From Alphaproteobacteria bacterium MedPE-SWcel (GTDB lineage: Bacteria > Pseudomonadota > Alphaproteobacteria > Rhodobacterales > Rhodobacteraceae): a stretch of DNA of 41,230 bases. Of this stretch, positions 22,625 through 31,226 are shown in pieces (the stretch's first letter is position 1; each line of letters opens with the position of its first letter). Both the position numbers and the translations under genes were made by a program. The stretch covers positions 1 to 41,230 of the forward strand of contig MPDC01000032.1 of the NCBI GenBank assembly GCA_001874255.1, read 5' to 3'. Below the pieces are notes generated by a model that searched no databases, had not been told where the DNA came from, and was given only the letters and a program-made list of their open reading frames with translations.

Positions 22625-24604
22625 ATGCAGCTCGACACTCTAACAATTAAAAACTTCCAGTGCTTCGGCCCGGACGGGATCACGCTGGACATGACCGATC
22701 CGGTGACAACGTTGATCGGTCCAAATGGCGCCGGGAAGACGGCGGTTTTCCAAGCACTCAATCGCATGTTCGGGTTGGGCGAGGCGGCGCGAAAGGTCGA
22801 GAAATCTGACTTCCACCTTCCATTGGATGCAGACGATGTGCCGAACGATTGTGAGCTTCACATTGAAGCAGTCTTCTCGTTTCCTGAACTGGAAGACGAT
22901 GAGGCGGGAGCCGCTGTCGCTGAATTCTGGACACAAATGTCTGCCAGTGATCCCGATGATCCGCTTGTGGTCCGTGTTGTCCTTAAGAGCGTTTGGAGCG
23001 ACGACGGGACGCCCGATGGGGTTATCGAATCAAGTCTTAGGTGGGTCACAAGGGCAGACGAGGACTATGAATGGGACGCGTGCAAGCCGCTGACCGCCGC
23101 TCAACGGTCGGCGATTCAAGTGGTCTACGTTCCAGCCAACCGCGGCTCAATTTCTCAAGTCAAAGCGCTGCTCCGAGGACGACTCTGGCGCGCCGCCCGT
23201 TGGTCCCGAGAACTCCAAGAGTCTTCTGAAGAACAGGCTGAAAACTTGCAGGATGCGTTCCAAAAGGAACGCCCAGTTACATTCATCAGCGATCGTTTGT
23301 CCCAACGATGGCAGCAAGTCAATGAAGCTGGGACCCACTCTCAGCCAGTCCTGAAGCTTACCGAAGATCGCTTCGAGGCGATCATTCGGCATGCCGACGT
23401 GAAATTTTCGCCTGATCCGTCCGGCGCGGATCGTCCGCTTGAACGTTTAAGCGATGGACAAAAATCCTTGTTCCAGATCGCCTTGACTGCCGCTTTGCTG
23501 GAGATCGAACAAGATGCCCTCGAATTGTCGGATGAGAAATCGCCGTTTGAGCCATCACTCCTTAAGCACGTTCCGCTCACCCTGCTTCTGGTCGAAGAAC
23601 CGGAAAACTCGCTGTCGCCGTTTTTCTTGTCGCGCATCATGGACCTTTGCGAGGACATTTCTGAGATGGAAACAGCTCAAGTCATGCTGTCCAGTCACAG
23701 TGCGTCGATCCTTTCCCGAGCGGAGCCGGAAACGCTTCGCTACTGCCGTCTGGATCCGAATACAGGGCACAGCGCGGTCAGAGCACTCACTCTACCGCCC
23801 GCGAAGGCTGAAGCAGGCAAGTATGTGAGACAAGCCGTGCGTGCCTATCCAGAGCTCTACTTCGCGAAGCTTGTTGTGCTTGGCGAAGGCGATTCCGAAC
23901 AGATCATTTTGCCGGAGATTGCTCGCGCGCAAGGCCTTCATCTGGACAAAGCTTTCTGTCCGATCGTTCCACTCGGAGGGCGCCATGTAGAGCACTTCTG
24001 GACTTTGCTCAGAGACCTATCGATCCCGCATGTCACTCTGCTCGATCTTGACTACGGCCGGCAGCATGGCGGAGCTGCCGCAATCCGCGGCATCGTCAAA
24101 AAACTGTTGGAATTCGGGATCGATTTCGATGATTGCAAGCATGTAAAACGCGGCGAAATCAGTCCTGACGATATCGATGAGTTAACTGATGACGACATCA
24201 ACATTGAATATGATGGCCAATCTGAAAAGGCTCTCGGCACATACTGGCTGCAAACGCTCAGGGAACGCGACGTGTTCTTCTCGGAACCGATCGACATCGA
24301 TTTTTCGATGCTCTGGGAATTTCATGATGCTTACGCGAAGCCCACCCCTGGGGGCCACGGGCCAGGAAAATCCAAAGAAGTTGCCTTGGCGCGCAAGAAA
24401 ACCACACTTAAAAAAACCGGCCATCCCGAATATTACGACGAATCTTGGAACTATCTGTTTAGATGGTACCCCTATCTCTTTCTTTCCAAGAGCAAACCGG
24501 CCGCGCATCTTACTGCAATGAACAGACTTAAGAAAAAGGATTTGAAGTCACCGCCAGAAGAGCTCGGCGCCTTGCTTGCCCGAGTCAAGCAATACCTCAG
24601 CTAA
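22625..24604 (+). CDS. gajA: GajA-type OLD-family ATPase/TOPRIM nuclease (Gabija)
   Basis: This 659-residue protein joins an ABC-type ATPase to a TOPRIM nuclease. ATPase motifs are Walker A GPNGAGKT (residues 32-39), the signature-like LSDGQKSLFQIAL, Walker B LLLVEEPENSLSP and the switch histidine region SSHSASIL. The TOPRIM part has LGEGDSEQIILPEIA, with its metal-binding Glu, and TLLDLDYG, the DxD. In Gabija, GajA is a nucleotide-regulated DNA-nicking endonuclease that works with GajB to block phages. It is somewhat longer than the Bacillus GajA. The helicase gene starts 4 bp downstream, so the pair is one operon. Other OLD-nuclease systems exist, but the UvrD partner favours Gabija. Confidence 0.85.
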   Translation: MQLDTLTIKNFQCFGPDGITLDMTDPVTTLIGPNGAGKTAVFQALNRMFGLGEAARKVEKSDFHLPLDADDVPNDCELHIEAVFSFPELEDDEAGAAVAEFWTQMSASDPDDPLVVRVVLKSVWSDDGTPDGVIESSLRWVTRADEDYEWDACKPLTAAQRSAIQVVYVPANRGSISQVKALLRGRLWRAARWSRELQESSEEQAENLQDAFQKERPVTFISDRLSQRWQQVNEAGTHSQPVLKLTEDRFEAIIRHADVKFSPDPSGADRPLERLSDGQKSLFQIALTAALLEIEQDALELSDEKSPFEPSLLKHVPLTLLLVEEPENSLSPFFLSRIMDLCEDISEMETAQVMLSSHSASILSRAEPETLRYCRLDPNTGHSAVRALTLPPAKAEAGKYVRQAVRAYPELYFAKLVVLGEGDSEQIILPEIARAQGLHLDKAFCPIVPLGGRHVEHFWTLLRDLSIPHVTLLDLDYGRQHGGAAAIRGIVKKLLEFGIDFDDCKHVKRGEISPDDIDELTDDDINIEYDGQSEKALGTYWLQTLRERDVFFSEPIDIDFSMLWEFHDAYAKPTPGGHGPGKSKEVALARKKTTLKKTGHPEYYDESWNYLFRWYPYLFLSKSKPAAHLTAMNRLKKKDLKSPPEELGALLARVKQYLS

Positions 24605-24607
24605 CGC

Positions 24608-26476
24608 ATGCCGATCATCAAGCCAAAACACTGGACACCAAAAGGCGTCGCCTCTCTCGAACCGGCAGCGCTCAACGCGATCCGCGAAAACGATAACAAC
24701 CTGTGTGTCGTTGCCAGCGCAGGTGCGGGGAAAACAGAGTTTCTCGCGCAGAAAGCCGACTACCTTCTCTCAACAGGCATTTGCCGTGCGCCCCACAGAA
24801 TTCTGGCCATCAGCTTCAAGAGCGACGCAGCAAAAAACCTGAAGGACCGCGTAAGACAGCGTTGTGGACCAGAGTTTTCGGGAAGGTTCGATTCCCTGAC
24901 GTTCGACGCCTTCTCAAAAGGCCTTGTTGATCGCTTCGGCGCGCTTATCCCTGCGCCTTACACCCCGTCTCCCGACTATGAGATTGCCTTTCCCGGTTTT
25001 CGCGATTGGGATGATTTCTTGAAGCGACATGGTTATCCCCACCTCTCCGGAAAAAAACTTGAACAAGCTGTTGCACGCTGCAGGCTTCCGATTGCAACTC
25101 TGAACCCCAAGAATCCAGAGTGGAAGGACGTCCTCACGCGTTTTTGGGCAGAGTACTATCGGGATGTGAACCTGACACAGTTGACCTTTCCGATGATCAA
25201 CCGCCTCGTGAACTATGTTCTGTCTTGCGATCCGCGCATCGTCACAGGTCTGCAAGCTACATACCCATTTGTCTTTCTTGATGAGTTTCAGGACACCACT
25301 TTCGGACAATATGACCTGCTCAAGCGCCTCTTTCTAAACAGTGATGCGCGCCTCACCGCAGTCGGGGATAACAAGCAGCGGATTATGGTTTGGGCGGGTG
25401 CTATGCCCAATGCGTTCAAGACCTTCACAACCGATTTTGATGCAATGCAAGAAACGCTGCTCTCCAACTGGCGCTCCCATCCTGAACTGGTCGAGATACA
25501 GCATGCGATTGCGGTTTCTCTCGAAGCCACCTCAGCAAAACCCGATGCCAAGCGCGTCAAGGACGTCGATGGGGACGTATGCGCGATCTGGGCATATGAT
25601 GATCCGGTATCTGAATGCGAGGGCCTTGCCAGCTGGATCTCTGCCGCAATTAACTCCGGAGAGATGACCCCTGAAGATTGCGCTGTTCTGGTCCGCTTCA
25701 AACCAGATGTCCTTGAAAGAGAACTCGGACCTGCACTCGCATCACATCGTGTACGTCTTCGAAACATCGCCCGTAGCCCCGACGGGGCTAACATCGCTAT
25801 TCAAGACGTTCTCACGGAGGATGTCACCCAATGTACCATGGCTCTGATGCGTCTCGGCGCGCTTCAAAAAGCGCCCGATGACTGGCACGCCGTCATAGAG
25901 AAGTTGTCCCTGATTTGGGGCTTGGCCCCTGACAACGAGGCCGAACAGGAAATATTGCAAAACCAAGTTAGCTCCAAAATCAAGGACTTGCGCGCTTTCA
26001 TGGCCGCCAATACCCCATCAAATAATTCATGCGCGGTGCTTGTCCAATCGATCTTAGAGTTCGTTGGTGAGGCTGAGTTGCGGGTTACTGTCCCGGCCTA
26101 CCGCCGCGATAAGGACTACCTTCGTGCTCGGACCGGACTGACATGCCTATTGAAGGAATCCGCCGAGGGCGGAACTGATTGGGCAACGGTTACCCGAAAC
26201 TTTGATGGCGTTGGTCAAGTGCCGCTCATGAGCATTCATAAGAGCAAGGGCTTGGAATTCCACACCGTCATCTTCTTCGGTCTCGACAGTGGAACCTGGT
26301 GGTCATTTAAGCCACAGGACAGCGAAGAGATGCGCGCATTCTTTGTCGCGTTCACGCGCGCTATGCAGCGTGTCTATTTCACGTCATGCCGCAGGCGCGG
26401 AAATCGCCTCTCCTATGTCGATGACCTGATGGCCGAAGTGGGCGTTGAACGCGTCCCGGGACCAACCCCAGACTAA
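24608..26476 (+). CDS. gajB: GajB-type UvrD/Rep-like helicase (Gabija)
   Basis: This 622-residue superfamily 1 helicase has motif I SAGAGKTEFL, motif II FLDEFQDT, a motif III/IV region GDNKQRIMVWAGA, motif V HKSKGLEF and motif VI AFTRAMQRVYF. GajB uses ATP and DNA and activates or supports the GajA complex during phage attack. It is longer than the Bacillus GajB (about 494 residues), with extra sequence in the 2B-like region. It starts 4 bp after the gajA stop. Together they form a complete two-gene Gabija-like system inside the island, facing the type I operon. Confidence 0.85.
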   Translation: MPIIKPKHWTPKGVASLEPAALNAIRENDNNLCVVASAGAGKTEFLAQKADYLLSTGICRAPHRILAISFKSDAAKNLKDRVRQRCGPEFSGRFDSLTFDAFSKGLVDRFGALIPAPYTPSPDYEIAFPGFRDWDDFLKRHGYPHLSGKKLEQAVARCRLPIATLNPKNPEWKDVLTRFWAEYYRDVNLTQLTFPMINRLVNYVLSCDPRIVTGLQATYPFVFLDEFQDTTFGQYDLLKRLFLNSDARLTAVGDNKQRIMVWAGAMPNAFKTFTTDFDAMQETLLSNWRSHPELVEIQHAIAVSLEATSAKPDAKRVKDVDGDVCAIWAYDDPVSECEGLASWISAAINSGEMTPEDCAVLVRFKPDVLERELGPALASHRVRLRNIARSPDGANIAIQDVLTEDVTQCTMALMRLGALQKAPDDWHAVIEKLSLIWGLAPDNEAEQEILQNQVSSKIKDLRAFMAANTPSNNSCAVLVQSILEFVGEAELRVTVPAYRRDKDYLRARTGLTCLLKESAEGGTDWATVTRNFDGVGQVPLMSIHKSKGLEFHTVIFFGLDSGTWWSFKPQDSEEMRAFFVAFTRAMQRVYFTSCRRRGNRLSYVDDLMAEVGVERVPGPTPD

Positions 26477-26795
26477 ATTTCCTTGCAGACCCACGTGCAA
26501 TGAGCCTAAAAATCATTGCAGCCTAAGTTCCTTCGCCAGCGCCGCGAATGGCGGCTATGCGGGCTGCAGCATCAGCGCCCAGGGGGCTGGTGATCTGCCC
26601 CCCGTTCATCCCTCAGTCAAAACGAGAGCCCTTGGGTTTGATAATCGTCGGTTTCGGGTGCGTCAAGCGTACAGGGCGCGATGCCATCAAGTAGCTTAAG
26701 CGCTCCCTATACATAAGACCTACAATCCTCAGAACTGTCTCAATAGTTGGCTTTGCTCAAAATACACTTTGTACTCCACGCGGTGCAGGCTTGCT
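26477..26795. other. Convergent gap between gajB and hsdR
   Basis: The two operons end here facing each other. The segment around 26580-26700 contains IS-end-like sequence (TGATCTGCCCCCC) and a minus-strand 34-codon frame that may be a remnant of a mobile element. I find no certain terminator or gene. Confidence 0.35.
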
Positions 26796-29700
26796 TCAAG
26801 CCTGATGATGATGCGAACTATGTGTTTGATATTTATGCTCAAAGAACTTGAACAGCTCATCGGTTCGGACTTCTAACTCAACATCATCGTATTTCGACTC
26901 GGGCAGCCCGGTGTGCTCGTCGTACAAAAGATCGTAGATTTCCTGCCGAATTCCGGCCCGTGTAGACTCCTTTTGGAATGCGTCGTGAACCTGTTCCATT
27001 CGGCGTTTGATAGAATCCAATATGGCTATCGTCGCAGACTTAATCTGCTTGATTTCCTCCTTGGAAAGGTCTTCCCGAAACAGAACGTCAAAGATCGGCT
27101 TCTGGTCAGCGGACAATCCCATAGCCACGTGAGCTTTCGCCTCTGCCTCCATCTCCGCAGCAAGGCGCATGAGAGCCTCGAAGGTCGCCTCAATTGTGTT
27201 TTTGTCTTTCTCTTTGTTGTATTCCTTGATGATCTTGTCGAAGCGTTCTTCAAAATTCGTCAAGGTTGGATTTGCGGCCAGCATTTTCGCCAATCTATTG
27301 CTAACGACCTCACGGAGGTCTTGCGTATCGCTGGCCTTTTTCTCGCGTTTCCCAAACTCCTTACGCAGAAGATCAAAGTTCACCTTCGAAATATCAAAGA
27401 TTCGATCGCCCTCGGTGTCTGGAGTTATTTGGATCGCGTCGGCAACAATTGCGTTGAGACGCTGGATGATCGCTGTCGTATCAGCTTCCGCCTTATCATC
27501 CTGGAGGGAGCTATAAATGTAGTTGATCGCTTGGTACGATCCTTTGAAATCCTCTGCCCATGCAAAGGTTAGGCATGCCTTGTATTTCCTGAAAACAGCC
27601 CGCGCGACAATTTCAAAGCCTTTCCGGGTTTCATCGTTCTGGTTGATTGTCTCTTTTGCATCTTTAAGAGCCTTGAGCTTGTCAAAGCCTTCGGCCTTGC
27701 GCAGCCGGTCCAAATCGAACCCACCATCTTTCAGGCGTTCTCCGACCAGCGCAATTGCTTCGACGAGTTCGTTTCGCAGCTTTTCCTCTGGATTTACAGG
27801 ATCGACGTCGGGCCCAGGCTCATCTGGGCCACCAAGAGTTCCACCTCCTGTATGGCCAGCAAAAGTCGCAAGGGCTTTTCGAAGGTTTTTCAGGATGCCG
27901 CAGTAGTCGACGATTAGTCCGTTGTTCTTGCCTTCCTTCACGCGGTTGGCTCGCGCAATGGCCTGCATTAGGGTGTGCGCCTGCAGAGGCTTGTCGAGGT
28001 ATAGAGTCGAAAGAGAAGGCACGTCGAAGCCAGTCAGCCACATGGCGCAGACGATCACAATGCGGAAGGGATGCTCTTCCCGTTTGAACGCTGTCTCGAC
28101 ATCCAGCCGCTTCTCGATTTCGCGACCACCGACCTTTTCCTTGACCGTGAAGCCATCCTTCATTCGTTTGCGATGCGGGATGATGTCGAGACCCCAGTCT
28201 TTGAATTTCTTGATCTCATTCTGCTCGTCGCTGACAACAACGGCCATCTCGGTCTCACGCATCCAGGCAATCTTGGCCTCGCGCTGAAGCCGTTCTTGGT
28301 CGTCGGCGATGGAACCGAGTTCAGCCTCCAGCGCTGCGATCAGGGCCTCCCACTCGGCCTGAATGTAGTTGAACATTCGAACGGCCGTGACCTTGTCGAT
28401 GGCGACATACATCGCCTTGCCACTTTCCCAATTGGTCGAGAAGTGCCAGGCGAAATCTTTCGCCACATGCTTCAGCCGTGGCTCTGCTGTGACGATGTGA
28501 TACTCGCGTTTCAGATCATCTGACAGTTTCGCGGCCACATCCGGATCATCCACCTCGGCTTCGGCCAATGCATCAGCAAGGCGGCCATTCAGGTCTGCTC
28601 CCGCGATCTTTAGCTTGTCGCCACGCGCGTCGTAGAACAGCGGCAAAGTCGCTCCGTCCTCGATGGCATCCTGGAAGTCGTAGGTGGACAGATACCCACC
28701 AAACACCTGCCTGGTAATCTCGTCATTGGCGAACAGCGGCGTGCCGGTGAAGCCGATGAAGCTGGCATTCGGCAGCCCCTTGCGCATGTTCAGCGCCAGC
28801 ATCCCGTATTGGGTCCTGTGCGCCTCGTCTGTCACGACGATCAGCTTGTCATTGGTCGAGTAGACCCCATTCCCAGCCTCATCATCGGTGAACTTCTGGA
28901 TCATCGTAAAGACGACCTTCTTCTGCTGCCCCAGCAGCTCGCGCAGGTTCTTCGCAGAGGACGCGCGGCAGGCGTCCTTGTCATTGTTGGCCAATCCGAC
29001 AGACGCAAAGGTCTTGTAGATCTGGTTGTCCAGATCGGTTCGGTCGGTCAGGATCAGGAAGGTGAAATCGCCGCCCAGCTTGCGGTGGACCTTCTGGGTG
29101 AACAGCGCCATCGAGAAGGACTTGCCTGACCCTTGGGTATGCCAGAAGACACCCAGCTTGCGCTCCAGATCCTCCCGGGTCTTCACGGCCTCCACGGCCC
29201 GGTTCACGCCCAGATACTGGTGGTTCTTTGCGATGATCTTTGCCAGCCCGTTGGCACCGTCTGCGAACAGGATAAAATTCTCGAACAGGTCCATGAACCG
29301 CCGCTTATCGCAGACGATCTTCAGCAGCGCTTCCATCGGCAGGCGTGCATCGCGCCGGTCGCGCTCATCCAGCTTCAGCCATTCGGCGAAATGCGCGTAT
29401 TCGGCGCTGATCGAGCCCATCCGCCCCTCTTCGCCATTCCCGAGGATGACGAAGGCGTTGAAGTGGAACAGGTGCGGGACCGTGTCTTTGTAGTCGCTCA
29501 GGTTCTCGGCATAGGCGCGGCGCAGGTCCTTGTCGGGGCGCTTGAGCTCGCAGAACATCAAGGGCAGTCCGTTGACGAAGCCCACAATGTCAGCCCGCCG
29601 ACGGTGGGCATAGCCGCGGATCCACATCTCGCGCACACAAAGGAAGTCGTTGTTCTCGGGCGTGTCGAAATCGAAGACGCGCAGGTGTTCGACGCGGGGC

Positions 29701-30032
29701 TCATTGTCTTGGCGGAACTTCACCTGCACGCCATCGCGGAGCAGCTCGTATTTCTCCTGATTGGTTTTCAGCAAGGATTGCGAGGCGAAGGTTTCGGTGA
29801 TCTGTCGCAGGGCCTGAGCGTAAGCCTCATCCGGCAGGCCGGGGTTCAGGGTGACCAGCGCGTCGGACAGGTAACGGGTCAGGATCACGTCCTTGTCGGA
29901 CTTGCGGCCCAGCGTGCCCTCGGGGCCGAAGGTCTCGCTGTTCCACGCCATGACGGATCGCCAGCCATGCTCATCGGCCAGATAATCGGCCATGGTTTTT
30001 TGGACTAAAAGGTCTTCGGTAAAATCGTTCAT
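26796..30032 (-). CDS. hsdR: Type I restriction endonuclease subunit R (HsdR)
   Basis: This 1078-residue motor/nuclease subunit cleaves DNA after ATP-driven translocation when sites are unmethylated. The N-terminal nuclease region has the PD-(D/E)xK elements, with Asp in RRADIVGFVNG and ExK in CELKRPD. The helicase part has HTQGSGKSFSM (Walker A), TDRTDLDNQI, VTDEAHRTQ (DEAH) and FIGFTGTPLF. The C-terminus is the helical HsdR/EcoEI-R tail. It is the last gene of the minus-strand operon, starting 9 bp after hsdS. Length and motifs look intact, so active restriction is expected. Confidence 0.95.
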   Translation of the reverse strand: MNDFTEDLLVQKTMADYLADEHGWRSVMAWNSETFGPEGTLGRKSDKDVILTRYLSDALVTLNPGLPDEAYAQALRQITETFASQSLLKTNQEKYELLRDGVQVKFRQDNEPRVEHLRVFDFDTPENNDFLCVREMWIRGYAHRRRADIVGFVNGLPLMFCELKRPDKDLRRAYAENLSDYKDTVPHLFHFNAFVILGNGEEGRMGSISAEYAHFAEWLKLDERDRRDARLPMEALLKIVCDKRRFMDLFENFILFADGANGLAKIIAKNHQYLGVNRAVEAVKTREDLERKLGVFWHTQGSGKSFSMALFTQKVHRKLGGDFTFLILTDRTDLDNQIYKTFASVGLANNDKDACRASSAKNLRELLGQQKKVVFTMIQKFTDDEAGNGVYSTNDKLIVVTDEAHRTQYGMLALNMRKGLPNASFIGFTGTPLFANDEITRQVFGGYLSTYDFQDAIEDGATLPLFYDARGDKLKIAGADLNGRLADALAEAEVDDPDVAAKLSDDLKREYHIVTAEPRLKHVAKDFAWHFSTNWESGKAMYVAIDKVTAVRMFNYIQAEWEALIAALEAELGSIADDQERLQREAKIAWMRETEMAVVVSDEQNEIKKFKDWGLDIIPHRKRMKDGFTVKEKVGGREIEKRLDVETAFKREEHPFRIVIVCAMWLTGFDVPSLSTLYLDKPLQAHTLMQAIARANRVKEGKNNGLIVDYCGILKNLRKALATFAGHTGGGTLGGPDEPGPDVDPVNPEEKLRNELVEAIALVGERLKDGGFDLDRLRKAEGFDKLKALKDAKETINQNDETRKGFEIVARAVFRKYKACLTFAWAEDFKGSYQAINYIYSSLQDDKAEADTTAIIQRLNAIVADAIQITPDTEGDRIFDISKVNFDLLRKEFGKREKKASDTQDLREVVSNRLAKMLAANPTLTNFEERFDKIIKEYNKEKDKNTIEATFEALMRLAAEMEAEAKAHVAMGLSADQKPIFDVLFREDLSKEEIKQIKSATIAILDSIKRRMEQVHDAFQKESTRAGIRQEIYDLLYDEHTGLPESKYDDVELEVRTDELFKFFEHKYQTHSSHHHQA

Positions 30033-30041
30033 GCTCAGATA

Positions 30042-31226
30042 CTACTCTGGGATGGGAATGCGTCCATCCATTAAACGCGGAAGGAGAAGGTCGCGGGCAT
30101 TGGCGAGCTTTTGGTTTTGACGCCGAAGATTGTCAGCTTCAGACCAAATTGGGTCTGCGATCTCGTTATAGGATTGCAGAGTATCGTCTTCCGGGACGAT
30201 GGAGTTGACATGTGATATCCCAGCTAAAGTTAACTGAGGTTGAGCTGCGCCCGTCCTCATGTCTTGCATTCTTAGGGTTTCACAAGCGTTCATCGCGAAG
30301 TGAAACCTGATCCCGTCCGCCTTGTGTTTCGGGCGGAAAACGAAGCAGTTATTGGTCACGAAGGTTGGTCCAAAAGTCCGCCGCACGTTTCCGCTGCCGT
30401 TTCCTCGACAAGTCACTAAACACATGCTCTCAGAAACGTTTTCTTTCTCGAAAAAGCCGATGATCCCGTCCGCGCCATGAACAGGATACGTGCCCGTTTC
30501 GGTGATTTTCGTTTTGGGAAGATTTTTGCCGTAAGAGATATCCCAGATTTCGGAGATTGGGCGTCGTTTCCACCCCTCCGGCAAGCCATCGACGAACTTG
30601 GTTGTCTCGGAGCCGGGGAAGCGGAAATGGACGAACCATTCGCGATACAAAAGCCGCGCCGCCTGCTCCAACAACGCAATCCGCCGCCGGTTGTTCTCGA
30701 TCAGGTCGTCATAGGCCGACAGAATCCCCGCGATCCGTTCCTGCGTCTGCAAGGGCGGGATTTCCACTTCAAACGCCTTGATGGCACCGATCCCGATACG
30801 GATTTGGTTGGCCGCACCCTTGCCTGCATTTTGAACATAGTCTTGAAACAGCCGGGATTGACCAATCCGACAAAGGAATGATTGATAAAGTTCAGGACTG
30901 CATGATCGCATTAGAACGGCATTCTGGTTCAGAAGCATTCCAGCAATGGCATCATTCGCAACTGCTGCTCGTCCCGCAGCTGAAGGCAATGACGGGTGCG
31001 AGCCAACCGTTGCAATAATCAAATCGCCGCTTCGAATTTGATGTCGCTTGTATTGGTTGAATTTCTCAGAGTTCAGGAATTTTTGGCCGGCTAAATCGAA
31101 GCCTTCCTTTTTGATGTTGCTGACTTGAACAACTGGATACCCCGCATCCGCATAATCGCTTTGATTCCACGCTCCACCATTCACAAAGTCGCATACGTCG
31201 CCGAGCCTCACCGTTGAGTGACTCAT
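30042..31226 (-). CDS. hsdS: Type I specificity subunit S (HsdS)
   Basis: This 394-residue subunit sets the DNA target through two target-recognition domains (about residues 1-150 and 205-350), separated by a conserved helical spacer (PPLQTQERIAGILSAYDDLIENNRRRI) and ended by a second one (QNQKLANARDLLLPRLMDG). The two recognition regions are unlike each other, as expected for a two-part target. The start overlaps the end of hsdM by 4 bp, and the stop is 9 bp from hsdR. The gene looks complete. The recognition sequence cannot be read from the protein alone. Confidence 0.95.
   Translation of the reverse strand: MSHSTVRLGDVCDFVNGGAWNQSDYADAGYPVVQVSNIKKEGFDLAGQKFLNSEKFNQYKRHQIRSGDLIIATVGSHPSLPSAAGRAAVANDAIAGMLLNQNAVLMRSCSPELYQSFLCRIGQSRLFQDYVQNAGKGAANQIRIGIGAIKAFEVEIPPLQTQERIAGILSAYDDLIENNRRRIALLEQAARLLYREWFVHFRFPGSETTKFVDGLPEGWKRRPISEIWDISYGKNLPKTKITETGTYPVHGADGIIGFFEKENVSESMCLVTCRGNGSGNVRRTFGPTFVTNNCFVFRPKHKADGIRFHFAMNACETLRMQDMRTGAAQPQLTLAGISHVNSIVPEDDTLQSYNEIADPIWSEADNLRRQNQKLANARDLLLPRLMDGRIPIPE

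Noticed and set aside
26580-26700. Possible IS3-type right end with a 34-codon minus-strand frame
   Set aside because: TGATCTGCCCCCC resembles IS ends, but no transposase sequence or matching opposite end is present.
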